DNA of 64,000 bases from Bog-950 sp044225825. Its GTDB lineage: Bacteria > Bacteroidota > Bacteroidia > Chitinophagales > LD1. Below are positions 9,014 to 18,616 of this stretch, piece after piece. Where the stretch lies: positions 20,084 to 84,083 of the forward strand of contig JBGAIB010000013.1 in the NCBI GenBank assembly GCA_044225825.1, read 5' to 3'. The translations under genes and the position numbers were made by a program. Position 1 is the first letter of the stretch. Each line of letters starts with the position of its first letter. Below the pieces are notes generated by a model. The model did no database searches. It was not told the DNA's origin and saw only the letters and a program-made list of their open reading frames with translations.

Positions 9014-11317
9014 TTAGCCGTTCTTGATGATTTTTACCTTGGCAAACTTGAGCATGATTTTCTTTACCCCAAAGGAGTTAAAGAACACCGAGGCAATGCG
9101 GTTGGCTCCGCTGCCTTCTATGCTCACTACCTTACCATCGCCGAACTTCTCGTGCTGAATTTCCATGCCAACCTGCAGGGTACTGGCATCGTCAGGCACA
9201 AAGGGCTCGTCGGTATTGTTGCTAACCGGTGGTGCTGCCTGCGATTTTACGAGGGGCTTGGGGTATTGCGCTTTGGGCGCAAAACCACCGCTTAATCCAC
9301 TGGTGCCACTATTGCTATGCACCTGTGGACGCTTGATTTCACCATGGTGCGACACCAGGCCTTCGGGTATTTCCTGCAAAAATCGACTTTGGTCGCAGTA
9401 GTTTAATTGTCCGAATTTATAGCGCGTATTCGCATAGGTAAGGAACAAGCGCTTTTCGGCGCGTGTTATGGCAACATAGAACAACCGGCGCTCCTCTTCC
9501 AGGTCTTCGAGGCTATAGAGCGATTGTTGGCCCGGAAAAAGGTTTTCTTCCATACCTACTACATATACCACCGCAAACTCCAGACCTTTAGCGGCATGTA
9601 CCGTCATTAGTTTTACCGTGTCCAGGTTTTCTGTGTCTTTTTCATCGCCGGTCAGCAGGGTTACATTTTGTAGAAACGAGCCCAGGCTTTTATCAGTCAG
9701 CATGTTTATCTCTTCCACATTCGCATCTTCTGCCACCACATCTTCTTCTACAAACTCTTTTATGGAGTTCAGTAACTCCTGAATGTTTTCGTACCGGCTA
9801 ACGCCCTCCACGGTTTTATCGCTGTATAATTCCGCTACCAGCTTGGTAGTGCTGCCAATGTGTTTGGCTAATTCGTAGGCATTCAGCTTTTTCTCCTGTG
9901 CGCCAAAGCTCTTAATCATCAGCACAAATTCTTCGATGGCATTCTTGGTGCGCGTTGCCATATCGTAATACTGCACCTCCTGTAATACATCCCATGGGCG
10001 TTTGCCTTCGTTGGCTGCGGTGATTATTACCTTGTCCATGGTAGTTTGACCGATACCACGGGCAGGATAGTTAATTACCCGTTTCAGCGCCTCTTCGTCA
10101 TATGGGTTTATGGTTAGTTTCAGATAGGCCAGCAAGTCCTTCACTTCTTTGCGCTGGTAGAAACTCATTCCTCCATAAATCCGGTAAGGAATATTCTGTC
10201 GCCGAAGGGCTTCTTCAAATGCCCGCGATTGTGCGTTGGTGCGATATAGTATGGCAAAGTCGGCATTCTTGTAATGCTCACGCATCCGCAACTCCTGGAT
10301 GCTGTCGGCCACCCAACGACCTTCCTCATTATCGCTGGGGGTGCGTACAATTTTAATCGATTCGCCTTTTTCGTTCTGGGTCCAGATTTCCTTTTTAAGC
10401 TGATGCTTATTGCGGTAAATAAGTTCGTTGGCCGCTTTTACAATGTTTTGCGTACTGCGGTAATTTTGCTCCAGCTTAAATACGCGTAACTCAGGGAAGT
10501 CCTTTTCAAAATTCAGGATATTATCAATAGTAGCGCCACGGAAAGCATAAATACTCTGTGCATCGTCACCTACCACGGTTATGTTCTGGAATACATCAGC
10601 AATCCGTTTTACAATGGCGTACTGCAAGTGGTTGGTATCCTGAAACTCATCTATCAGCACATACTTAAACTTATGCTGGTATTTATACAAGGCATCAGGG
10701 AATTTTTCGAAGATGATATATATGTTAAGGAGCAGATCGTCAAAATCCATGGCGCCGCTTTTAAAGCAGCGCTCACAATACAGCTTGTATATCTGCCCGG
10801 TTGCGGGACGGCGGGTGCTGCGGTCTTCTGCCAGCAGTTCAGGATCCTGCATATAAGCGTCAGGCATTACCAGCGCATTCTTCATAGCAGAAATGCGATA
10901 CTGAATCTGGTTGGGCTTATAAATTTTGTCGTCCAGGTTCTGTTCCTTAATAATGGTCTTAATCAGCGAACGCGAATCCTCCGTATCATATATGGTAAAG
11001 TTGGAAGGATAGCCAATACGCGGTGCTTCTACCCGTAAAATACGGGCAAACACAGAGTGGAAAGTGCCCATATACAAACTGCGGGCATCAGTGCCGGCAA
11101 TTTTTTCGATGCGGCTGCGCATCGATTCCGAAGCTTTATTGGTAAAGGTTAAGGCCAAAATGGAAAAAGCATCAACTCCGCTGCGCATCAGGTGCGCAAT
11201 GCGGTAGGTAAGTACCCGCGTTTTACCCGAACCGGGACCGGCCACTATCATGGTTGGTCCATCGGTATTAACTACCGCTGCACGCTGGGGTTCATTTAAT
11301 TCATCTAAATACGACAT
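9014..11317 (-). CDS. uvrD: UvrD/PcrA-type superfamily 1A DNA helicase
   Basis: This 3'-5' ATP-dependent DNA helicase acts in nucleotide excision repair, mismatch repair and removal of RecA or transcription blocks. All SF1 motifs are present in 767 residues: the N-terminal LNEPQRAAV Q-motif, Walker A AGPGSGKT (26-33), motif II DEFQDTN, motif III GDDAQSIYAFRGA, motif IV LEQNYRS, motif V TVHAAKGLEF and motif VI VAITRAEKRL. A disordered linker leads to a C-terminal Tudor-like segment (GMEIQHEKFGDGKVVSIEG) typical of PcrA, which binds RNA polymerase in other bacteria. It is probably monocistronic. A -7 like box and a palindrome lie directly upstream. Confidence 0.95.
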   Translation of the reverse strand: MSYLDELNEPQRAAVVNTDGPTMIVAGPGSGKTRVLTYRIAHLMRSGVDAFSILALTFTNKASESMRSRIEKIAGTDARSLYMGTFHSVFARILRVEAPRIGYPSNFTIYDTEDSRSLIKTIIKEQNLDDKIYKPNQIQYRISAMKNALVMPDAYMQDPELLAEDRSTRRPATGQIYKLYCERCFKSGAMDFDDLLLNIYIIFEKFPDALYKYQHKFKYVLIDEFQDTNHLQYAIVKRIADVFQNITVVGDDAQSIYAFRGATIDNILNFEKDFPELRVFKLEQNYRSTQNIVKAANELIYRNKHQLKKEIWTQNEKGESIKIVRTPSDNEEGRWVADSIQELRMREHYKNADFAILYRTNAQSRAFEEALRRQNIPYRIYGGMSFYQRKEVKDLLAYLKLTINPYDEEALKRVINYPARGIGQTTMDKVIITAANEGKRPWDVLQEVQYYDMATRTKNAIEEFVLMIKSFGAQEKKLNAYELAKHIGSTTKLVAELYSDKTVEGVSRYENIQELLNSIKEFVEEDVVAEDANVEEINMLTDKSLGSFLQNVTLLTGDEKDTENLDTVKLMTVHAAKGLEFAVVYVVGMEENLFPGQQSLYSLEDLEEERRLFYVAITRAEKRLFLTYANTRYKFGQLNYCDQSRFLQEIPEGLVSHHGEIKRPQVHSNSGTSGLSGGFAPKAQYPKPLVKSQAAPPVSNNTDEPFVPDDASTLQVGMEIQHEKFGDGKVVSIEGSGANRIASVFFNSFGVKKIMLKFAKVKIIKNG

Positions 11318-11321
11318 GCGG

Positions 11322-11329
11322 CGAAAATA
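11322..11329 (-). promoter_or_regulatory. Candidate -7 box (TATTTTCG) of uvrD
   Basis: The minus-strand TATTTTCG ends only 4 bp before the uvrD ATG. It resembles the Bacteroidota -7 element with TTCG in place of TTTG, and would give a nearly leaderless mRNA. The same octamer type precedes trmB and the gene at 33714; variants precede uvrA and the gene at 56398. Confidence 0.3.
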
Positions 11330-11338
11330 GAACTTGAA

Positions 11339-11351
11339 AGAGTATTACTCT
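11339..11351. promoter_or_regulatory. 13-bp perfect palindrome upstream of uvrD
   Basis: AGAGTA-T-TACTCT is a perfect 6-bp inverted repeat around one base. It sits 9 bp upstream of the putative -7 box, where an operator overlapping the promoter could lie. No copy was seen upstream of uvrA, so a shared SOS operator is not supported. Confidence 0.3.
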
Positions 11352-11383
11352 AAAGAATTTTAAACAGGTAACAGCTGTGCTAA

Positions 11384-12166
11384 CTAATTTAACCACTTCA
11401 CCCGTTTGCGTATTTGATAGATAAGCCATTGTGGTGTTAAAAGCGCTAAAAACAACATCAGTTTGGTCATTGCTCCGGGTATAACCACCGCCTTGTTTTT
11501 AAACAGCCCGTCTACGCCGGCCTTTGCCACTTCCCTGGCATCCATCATAATGCCCAACTTTTTACCTAACTCCACATTGATAACGTTGGGGTCGTATAAG
11601 TTTGTAGCGGTTGCTCCCGGACAAAGACAGGTTACATGAACCCCGTACAACTTTAGCTCAGTATGCAGGCTTTGAGTAAAGCTTTTAATAAAGGTTTTAG
11701 TGCCGCCATAATAACCAATCCCCGGAAAGGCTCTATAGGCCGAAATGGATGATGTATTAAGAATATACCCTCGTCCGCGTTCGCGCATATGATTGCCAAA
11801 CAAGGTACAGAGTTGTGCAACGGTAACCGTGTGCAACAATAGCATGGAAAGCGCGCTGTCCAATTGGGCATCAACAACCTGTCCGAAAAAGAAAAAGCCC
11901 GCATTGTTAACCAATACTTCTACTTCCAGCCTTTCGCGTTGACAATGGTCAAAAACCTCCTGAGCAGCCCAGGTGCTGGCTAAATTAAGGCAAAGTGTTT
12001 CAACCCTCACGGTATGGCGTTGTGTCAGATCGTGCCGATAGTGTTCCAGCAGCTCGGCTTGGTTGCTTACCAGCAGCAGGGCATATCCTTTCCGACCAAG
12101 CAGATGGGCAATTTCCAGCCCAATGCCTGAAGAGCCTCCGGTTATTAGAGCAAATTTTTCAGGCAT
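11384..12166 (-). CDS. Short-chain dehydrogenase/reductase with hydrophobic C terminus
   Basis: This is a classical SDR of 260 residues. The NAD(P)-binding motif is TGGSSGIG (9-16), with NNAG at 87-90, catalytic Ser in NTSSIS (about 139) and YxxxK as Tyr153-Lys157 (YGGTK). The C-terminal ~30 residues are hydrophobic with a basic end (LMLFLALLTPQWLIYQIRKRVKWLN), suggesting membrane association as in SDRs acting on lipid or retinol-like substrates. It is the second gene of an operon with the old yellow enzyme gene, whose 3' end it overlaps by 8 bp. The substrate is unknown; the pairing suggests joint reduction of an alpha,beta-unsaturated carbonyl compound. Confidence 0.88.
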   Translation of the reverse strand: MPEKFALITGGSSGIGLEIAHLLGRKGYALLLVSNQAELLEHYRHDLTQRHTVRVETLCLNLASTWAAQEVFDHCQRERLEVEVLVNNAGFFFFGQVVDAQLDSALSMLLLHTVTVAQLCTLFGNHMRERGRGYILNTSSISAYRAFPGIGYYGGTKTFIKSFTQSLHTELKLYGVHVTCLCPGATATNLYDPNVINVELGKKLGIMMDAREVAKAGVDGLFKNKAVVIPGAMTKLMLFLALLTPQWLIYQIRKRVKWLN

Positions 12167-13379
12167 GGTTAAGACGATTAATTTTTTGTTGCAAATCAGC
12201 AGGAATGGTTGTTTCGTTCAAATGGCAACTCATAACTCCGCTGTACATCTTTGCCACGCAGTAATTACAAATGGTGCAGGCAGAACTGCTGATCAACTCA
12301 TTGCGCAACTGATTAATGAAATCGGGTTGTACTATTAAAGCCCGGGCGAGGGCAATAAATTCAAAGCCCCTGTCCATTGCTGTGTTGATTGTTTCCATGG
12401 AATTCATTCCCCCCACCAGTACTACCGGAATTTTAATTTCTCCCTGAATGTTGGCTGCATCTTCCATAAAGTAACCCTCCCGGAAGGGCGCACTTGCTAT
12501 TAATTGCCTGCCGAACCATTTCACGAAAAACTTCTTGAATGGTTCGCTGATAAAGTAGGCCATGATATCAATGGGCATACTGCCGCGCATTACATACATG
12601 GGCGCCTTGCTTACAAAGCCACCGGACACCACAATGGCATCTGCTCCGCAGCTGGCAATTTGTTTGGCGGTTTCAATGCCCTCCCCTTTAGTGATGCCGC
12701 CTTCAAATCCGTCATGGCTGTTCATTTTAACCAGCAGGGCCTTGTCGGCAGGCAAAGCTGCGCGCACGGCATGTAGTATTTCGCGCATAAAACGACTTCG
12801 GTTTTCAAAAGAATCGCCGTAGGCATCACTGCGTTTGTTGGTGTAAGGCGAAAGAAATTGGCTGATTAGGTAGCCATGGCCTGCGTGTATTTCAATGGCA
12901 TCAAATCCCGATTCTACTGCCAGGTGCACTGCAAGTGTAAAATCGCTCCGTATGACTTCAAAATCCTGCTGCTTCATCGCGCGGGGGAAAGTGGGGCCAT
13001 ACCAATTAATGCCGCCTGAAGGAGCTATGGGCCTGGTGCCTGTAACTGCTGCATTTGCCATATTGCCGCAGTGCCCCAGTTGAATGGATGCGGCAGCACC
13101 TTCGGCATGCAGCGCATCGGTAAACTTTCGCAGTTCCGGAACAATTTCTTTGCGTAGCCAAAGCTGGTGCGGAAAGGATAAACCGCTTTTAGATACAGCT
13201 GCATATGCCAGGGTGCTCATGCCAATACCACCGGCCGCCACCGAACGGTGATAGGCTATCAGTTCCGGCGTTATGGTGTGACCCATGCTCATACCCTCGA
13301 AAGCAGCTGCACGTATGCTTCGGTTGCGCAACAGTAACGGACCCAGTTTGCCGGGCGTAAAGAGTTTAGAGCGGTTCAC
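12159..13379 (-). CDS. NADH:flavin oxidoreductase / old yellow enzyme family
   Basis: This FMN-dependent TIM-barrel ene-reductase-like protein has 406 residues. Recognisable blocks are LGPLLLRNRSIRAA at the start, IQLGHCG, the active-site EIHAGHGYLISQFLSPYTN followed by KRSDAYGDSFENRSRF (canonical H-x-x-H-G-Y-L-x-x-F-L-S-P), and the phosphate-binding LVGGM near residue 325. The C terminus has a cysteine cluster, CTICNYC...C, reminiscent of the 4Fe-4S motif of 2,4-dienoyl-CoA reductase-type members, but the protein stops there and has no second flavin domain. It is the first gene of a two-gene unit with the SDR (8-bp overlap). Confidence 0.9.
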   Translation of the reverse strand: MNRSKLFTPGKLGPLLLRNRSIRAAAFEGMSMGHTITPELIAYHRSVAAGGIGMSTLAYAAVSKSGLSFPHQLWLRKEIVPELRKFTDALHAEGAAASIQLGHCGNMANAAVTGTRPIAPSGGINWYGPTFPRAMKQQDFEVIRSDFTLAVHLAVESGFDAIEIHAGHGYLISQFLSPYTNKRSDAYGDSFENRSRFMREILHAVRAALPADKALLVKMNSHDGFEGGITKGEGIETAKQIASCGADAIVVSGGFVSKAPMYVMRGSMPIDIMAYFISEPFKKFFVKWFGRQLIASAPFREGYFMEDAANIQGEIKIPVVLVGGMNSMETINTAMDRGFEFIALARALIVQPDFINQLRNELISSSACTICNYCVAKMYSGVMSCHLNETTIPADLQQKINRLNHA

Positions 13380-13518
13380 GTAACTAAATAAAGGAAATAG
13401 CAGTAAGCCGCCTCTTAATTTTTAACAATCTATTGGCAATGAGTGTTGAAGGATGCTAAAGCTTTTGTTCTGCAAGCCTTAGAAACTTTAATCTCCTGTT
13501 TTTGTTATCGGGTTTAGT

Positions 13519-13526
13519 TAATTTCG
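13519..13526 (+). promoter_or_regulatory. Candidate -7 box (TAATTTCG) of uvrA
   Basis: TAATTTCG ends 10 bp before the uvrA ATG. It differs by one base from TAnnTTTG and matches the TTCG variant seen at several other genes here. It implies a very short leader. No clear -33 element was seen. Confidence 0.3.
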
Positions 13527-13536
13527 CACCCTTCTA

Positions 13537-16440
13537 ATGGCCACAAAAAGTACAAGCAAGGATAAAGTGAACGAGCCCATTGGCCTCGAACCCGACAACA
13601 TCGAGGTTTTTGGTTCGCGCGTGCACAACCTTAAAAATATGGACGTAACCATCCCGCGTAACGAGCTGGTGGTTATTACCGGTATTTCGGGCAGTGGCAA
13701 ATCGTCGCTGGCCTTTGATACCATTTACAACGAAGGACAACGCCGCTATCTCGATTCCTTCTCCGCTTATGCCCGTCAGTTTATCGGTGGCTATGAGCGA
13801 CCTGATGTAGATAAGATAACCGGCCTGTCGCCCGTTATCTCCATCGAACAGAAATCGGTTAACCGGAATCCCCGTTCCACGGTAGGAACAGTAACCGAGA
13901 TCTATGACTTTATGCGTTTGCTCTTTGCCCGGGCAGGGGAGGCTTACTCCTATGTGACCGGTAAAAAGATGGTGAAGTTTACCGAGGAGCAGATTATAGA
14001 TAACCTGTTGCAGCAACATAACGGCAAAAAAGCAGTTATACTAGCGCCTGTGGTGCGTGGCCGTAAGGGGCATTACCGCGAATTATTTGAGCAGGTGCGC
14101 AAACAAGGCTACCTGAAAATACGGGTGGACGGAGAAATAGTAGAGGTGAAGCCTAAAATGCAGGTTGACCGCTATGTGGTGCACGATATTGAATTGGTGA
14201 TAGACCGGTTGAAGATTGAAAAGGATGCCCGCGACCGCATACGCACCGGTATAGGCCAGGCCATGAAGGCCGGTAAAGGATTAATTCAATTGCTGGATAG
14301 CGATACCGGCGAAGTGTTTAGTTACAGCAAGCACTTGATGTGTGTGGATTCCGGTATCTCCTACGAAGAACCGTCGCCAAATACCTTTTCATTTAACTCC
14401 CCTTATGGGGCCTGCAACACCTGTAATGGCTTAGGTGTTACCTACGAGGTGAACTCGAAAGTGATTATCCCCGACGATAAGGTGTCGATTAACAAAGGCG
14501 GCATTTTACCGGTGGGCGAGGCACGTGATAATTATATCTTCCGAGAACTAACGGCTATCGCTAAAAAGTTTAAGTTCTCGCTCAACGACCCCATTAATAA
14601 AATTCCTGCCGAAGCGCTCAACTACATATTATATGGTGATGTAGAAGACCAAAGCGCTTTTGAAGAAGAGGATCTGGTGATAGAGGACTTTGATGAGCGC
14701 TGGTACACCCTGGCCAAAGGTGGATTGGTGGGCCTGCTGAAGAGATGTTTTCGCTTTACCAGCAGCGAAGCAATCCGCGAATGGGCGGAAGGGTATATGG
14801 AGCAGCACACCTGCCCCACTTGCAAAGGCACCCGGTTAAAAAAGGAAAGCCTATGGTTCCGTATCGATGAACGCCACATTGGCGAATTATCGCATATGGA
14901 TCTTACTGAACTGGCCACCTGGTTCGAGAAACTGGAAGACCGCATGAGTGAACGCCAGCAACTGATAGCTAAAGACCTTTTAAAAGAAATACGCACCCGT
15001 ATAAAATTCATACTTGATGTAGGCCTGGATTACCTGGCGCTTGACCGACCAGCCAAGAGCCTGAGCGGTGGCGAATCGCAGCGTATTCGTTTGGCAACGC
15101 AAATAGGATCACAGCTTTCCGGTATCACCTATATTTTGGATGAGCCCAGTATTGGATTGCATCAACGCGATAACCGCAAGCTGATTACAGCACTGAAACA
15201 ATTAGCAGCCAATCCCAACACCGTTTTAGTTGTGGAGCACGATAAGGAGATAATGCTGGAGAGTGACTATATTATAGATATCGGACCGCGCGCAGGTGAA
15301 CATGGCGGCAGAATTGTAGCAGCCGGCAAGCCAAAAGATTTTTTGAAGCAGGGCAGCACTACCGCACAATACCTGAGCAATAAACTGCAGATAGAAATAC
15401 CTGCCAAACGCCGCGAAGGCAATGGCAAATTCCTACGATTGAAAGGTGCCAGTGGCAACAACCTGAAGAATGTAGATGTGGAGTTTCCTTTGGGTATGCT
15501 GGTTTGTGTAACCGGTGTAAGCGGTAGCGGTAAGTCTACACTGATTAATGAGACCCTTTATCCAATCCTGCACAATTACGTGTGGCAGGGCAGGCACAAA
15601 CCATTAGCCTATAAAAAAGTGGAAGGTCTGGAGCATTTGGATAAGGTAATTGATATTGATCAATCCCCTATCGGACGAACACCACGCAGCAACCCTGTTA
15701 CCTATATCAAAGTATTTGATGAAATACGGAAGTTGTATGCCATTTTGCCTGAAGCAAAAATACGTGGTTACACACCCGGCCGTTTTTCGTTTAACGTAAA
15801 AGGTGGCAGATGCGAAGAGTGTGGCGGCGGCGGCATGAAGGTGATTGAAATGAACTTTTTGCCCAACGTGGAAGTGATGTGCGAAAAGTGTAATGGCAAA
15901 CGTTACAACCGCGAAACGCTGGAAGTGCGCTACAAAGGCAAATCCATCAGCGATGTGTTGAATATGACGGTGGAAGACTCGCTGACCTTTTTTGAAAACA
16001 TTCCGTCCATCTACCCCAAACTTAAAACGCTGAATGATGTAGGCTTAGGCTACCTGCGTTTGGGCCAATCCAGCACCACCCTTAGCGGTGGAGAAGCCCA
16101 GCGTGTTAAACTTGCGGCAGAGCTATCGAAAAAAGACACCGGCAAAACCTTCTATATATTAGATGAGCCTACTACCGGCCTGCATTTTGAAGATATCCGC
16201 GTATTGCTGGATGTACTGGGCAGATTGGTGGAACGTGGCAATACTGTTTTAGTAATTGAACATAACCTCGACGTTATTAAAGTAGCGGACTACATAATTG
16301 ACATTGGCCCCGAAGGAGGTCATCGCGGAGGTTTGGTAATTGCCAAGGGTACACCTGAGGAAGTTGCCAAAGTAAAAGGCAGTCACACGGCCCAGTTTTT
16401 AAAAGAGGAACTGGCGGGTGGAATGGTTGCCAAACAATAG
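13537..16440 (+). CDS. uvrA: Excinuclease ABC subunit A
   Basis: UvrA is the damage-recognition ATPase of nucleotide excision repair, loading UvrB on lesions. The 967 residues contain two ABC ATPase modules: Walker A GISGSGKSSLAF near residue 50 and GVSGSGKSTLIN near 660, with signatures LSGGESQRIRLATQ and LSGGEAQRVKLAAEL. Zinc modules are visible as CNTCNGLG with CPTCKGTRL, and CEECGGGG with CEKCNGKRY. The DEPSIGLHQRD and DEPTTGLHFED D-loops are intact, so the protein should be functional. uvrB and uvrC are not in the window. The gene is probably monocistronic. Confidence 0.97.
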   Translation: MATKSTSKDKVNEPIGLEPDNIEVFGSRVHNLKNMDVTIPRNELVVITGISGSGKSSLAFDTIYNEGQRRYLDSFSAYARQFIGGYERPDVDKITGLSPVISIEQKSVNRNPRSTVGTVTEIYDFMRLLFARAGEAYSYVTGKKMVKFTEEQIIDNLLQQHNGKKAVILAPVVRGRKGHYRELFEQVRKQGYLKIRVDGEIVEVKPKMQVDRYVVHDIELVIDRLKIEKDARDRIRTGIGQAMKAGKGLIQLLDSDTGEVFSYSKHLMCVDSGISYEEPSPNTFSFNSPYGACNTCNGLGVTYEVNSKVIIPDDKVSINKGGILPVGEARDNYIFRELTAIAKKFKFSLNDPINKIPAEALNYILYGDVEDQSAFEEEDLVIEDFDERWYTLAKGGLVGLLKRCFRFTSSEAIREWAEGYMEQHTCPTCKGTRLKKESLWFRIDERHIGELSHMDLTELATWFEKLEDRMSERQQLIAKDLLKEIRTRIKFILDVGLDYLALDRPAKSLSGGESQRIRLATQIGSQLSGITYILDEPSIGLHQRDNRKLITALKQLAANPNTVLVVEHDKEIMLESDYIIDIGPRAGEHGGRIVAAGKPKDFLKQGSTTAQYLSNKLQIEIPAKRREGNGKFLRLKGASGNNLKNVDVEFPLGMLVCVTGVSGSGKSTLINETLYPILHNYVWQGRHKPLAYKKVEGLEHLDKVIDIDQSPIGRTPRSNPVTYIKVFDEIRKLYAILPEAKIRGYTPGRFSFNVKGGRCEECGGGGMKVIEMNFLPNVEVMCEKCNGKRYNRETLEVRYKGKSISDVLNMTVEDSLTFFENIPSIYPKLKTLNDVGLGYLRLGQSSTTLSGGEAQRVKLAAELSKKDTGKTFYILDEPTTGLHFEDIRVLLDVLGRLVERGNTVLVIEHNLDVIKVADYIIDIGPEGGHRGGLVIAKGTPEEVAKVKGSHTAQFLKEELAGGMVAKQ

Positions 16441-16495
16441 TTAAAATGCGCTCCGGCTATTTAGCTGCTACACTAAAATATCGCTATACTTAACC

Positions 16496-17893
16496 ATGCT
16501 AATCCTGCGTGTAATTATCTGTTGGACGTTTTTGCTGAGCGCGTTTTTTGTAAAGGCCCAATCGGTAATTGCTACCACCACGCAGTTTATACAGCAAAAG
16601 CAGTTCAGCGAAGCCACGGCATTTCTTGATTCGTTGCTAAAGAAGGAGCCCAGAAATGTGGATGCCCTGATGATGAAGGGCAATGTGTTACTGAATAAAG
16701 CCTGGCTGGAAGTGCCCCAGCGTCTAGCGCTTACCACCACTAACGAAGCCATCTACGATACAGCTGTCCAATCGCTGAAATATCTGGCGCCGGTGGTGCC
16801 TGCCGAAACCGAAAAGCAGGTAGAAAAATACTGGCGACAGTGTTTAAAAATCGACTCATCCAGGGTAGATATTCAGAAAGGACTTTGCGCACTGTACGCC
16901 TATGCGCTGGATAAAGAGAACCTCAAGAAGCAAATCGTTGTTCTGAAGTCATTAGAGCCTGATGCGGATGGGGAACAGGCCTACCGGATGGCTGAATATG
17001 CGCGCAGTTTTATTGCCGCCGGGCAATGGGAGCAGGGCCTGGAGATGTATAAATACATTGCAACGCTATACCCGGCACTGGCCGGCATCCGTTGCGATAT
17101 TGCATCGGAGTATTTTGATGCCGGGCGCATAAACGAAGCACTTACCTGGGTTGATTCGGTGATGTTGTTTAAGGAAGTAGATGAATCCAGTTTTTTAAAC
17201 GCTGCTTTTATTTACAGCGAGCTGGGCTACTTTGACAACTGTGCGGCTGTACTAATGCGTTACGACCGCACCTATGGTCGCCACCTTTCGGAGTTTTACA
17301 ATGCCCTGCAGTTGTTTGCCGATAGCAACTACAGTTATGTAAACAGTCTGGCTGGTTTTTTAATGAAAACCGACTCGGCGGCGTATTACGATGAACATCA
17401 ATTGGGCCGTGCTATGCTGGTATTTGCGCAATCGTTTACCTTAAGCGACCTTCAAATATTAATTGCCGGCAATATTGGCGATTGGTATCTCCCTTTATTC
17501 CTGCAACGCGGAATGCGACAATTCAACACTGCCTGCGAACCGTTTTTAATGTATGGCGTGTTTAACGGCAAGGTGAGGAATTATGCTGCGGCAGTACAGT
17601 TGCTACAGGAGGGCGAAAACTGCCGGATGGCTCCGGCCCAAACCGAATACTGGATGCTACAATACGGCTATGCGTTATTTATGAATAAAGAAGCTGATAA
17701 AAGCCTGTCGTATTTGCAGCCGTTGCTAAAATCCACGAACATCTATTACCGCCAGGCAGCAGCTTATTTTATTGCCAACGCAGCATGGGAGAAGGGCGAT
17801 AAAAAATCGGCGCTGCAACAATGGGCCGCCTTAGCCAAGCAAAGTGATGTAACCAAATACAGCCTGCTTGCAGCTGCGCGCACGGAGAAGTAA
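16496..17893 (+). CDS. Exported tetratricopeptide-like repeat protein
   Basis: This 465-residue protein has a signal peptide (ICWTFLLSAFFVKAQS, cleavage near residue 22) and a mature part made of helical TPR-like repeats. Recognisable hairpins are FSEATAFLDSLLKKEPRNVDALMMKG, the segment around WEQGLEMYKYIATLYPAL, and INEALTWVDSVML. Two helix pairs near the C terminus (AAAYFIANAAWEKGDKKSAL) complete the solenoid. It is probably periplasmic and scaffolding; no catalytic motif was found. It starts 55 bp after uvrA and is convergent with the DUF502 gene (7-bp gap). The function is unknown. Confidence 0.8.
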   Translation: MLILRVIICWTFLLSAFFVKAQSVIATTTQFIQQKQFSEATAFLDSLLKKEPRNVDALMMKGNVLLNKAWLEVPQRLALTTTNEAIYDTAVQSLKYLAPVVPAETEKQVEKYWRQCLKIDSSRVDIQKGLCALYAYALDKENLKKQIVVLKSLEPDADGEQAYRMAEYARSFIAAGQWEQGLEMYKYIATLYPALAGIRCDIASEYFDAGRINEALTWVDSVMLFKEVDESSFLNAAFIYSELGYFDNCAAVLMRYDRTYGRHLSEFYNALQLFADSNYSYVNSLAGFLMKTDSAAYYDEHQLGRAMLVFAQSFTLSDLQILIAGNIGDWYLPLFLQRGMRQFNTACEPFLMYGVFNGKVRNYAAAVQLLQEGENCRMAPAQTEYWMLQYGYALFMNKEADKSLSYLQPLLKSTNIYYRQAAAYFIANAAWEKGDKKSALQQWAALAKQSDVTKYSLLAAARTEK

Positions 17894-17900
17894 TGCGGCC

Positions 17901-18569
17901 TTATTCCGGTTTCTGACCGCGGGCTATTTTAATGGCATCTGCCAGCGACTCCTCGTCTTCGTCGATCTGCGTAACACCACCGCTTACGATAAACTTCATC
18001 ATATCACCGGCACGCACATCATCCAGCACTTGTACCTGGTCGCGGTTTACTACATAAAGAATACCTGAGAGGTTGTAGGATAGCGGTGTATACACGGCCA
18101 CCTTATCTTTTATGTGCAGATCGCTGAGGTCTTGCTGGGTAATAAAGCCCAGTTTAAAAATGCCCGTACCTTTGCCGAATTCAAACATCACCGGTTTGTC
18201 GAACTTCTTTTTATTGCTGATAAAGGCACCGAAGAAATCTTTTAGTGAGGAGTAGATGTCCTTTACCACCGGTGTTTTCTCCAGCAACAGATCGAAGATG
18301 TGCAACAAGGGCTGCAGGATAACCATGGAGCCTATAAAGCCTACGAGCGTAATAATACCGAACATGGCTATAATGCCAAGGCCAGGGTAATAAAAGTGGA
18401 AGATGCGCTCGAAGAAGATATTGAGTTTGGAATCGAGCCAATCGAAAATGGAGAAGATAGCATAGAAGGTAACAAACACAGGGGCCAACAACAAAAGGCC
18501 CTGCAAAAAATACGACACAATGCGGCCAAACCCTGTGCGGAACCATACCCGTGTCCTATCCATTTTCAT
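17901..18569 (-). CDS. DUF502 family membrane protein
   Basis: This 222-residue protein has two strong transmembrane segments (about 16-40 and 58-85), connected by the FDWLDSKLN region. A conserved soluble part follows, with VKDIYSSLKDFFGAF and the VMFEFGKGTGIFKLGFIT / VAVYTPLSYNLSGILYVVNRDQVQVLDDVRAGDMMKFIVSGG blocks characteristic of DUF502. The family is widespread and has no established biochemical role. The ATG at 18569 starts a basic N terminus (MKMDRTRVWFRTGFG) placing it inside. It is a single gene next to an aminotransferase on the same strand with a 47-bp gap. Confidence 0.88.
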   Translation of the reverse strand: MKMDRTRVWFRTGFGRIVSYFLQGLLLLAPVFVTFYAIFSIFDWLDSKLNIFFERIFHFYYPGLGIIAMFGIITLVGFIGSMVILQPLLHIFDLLLEKTPVVKDIYSSLKDFFGAFISNKKKFDKPVMFEFGKGTGIFKLGFITQQDLSDLHIKDKVAVYTPLSYNLSGILYVVNRDQVQVLDDVRAGDMMKFIVSGGVTQIDEDEESLADAIKIARGQKPE

Positions 18570-18616
18570 ACAACTAATTTTGCGCGAAGGTGGTAAAAAG
18601 ATTGGTTATGTGTCTG

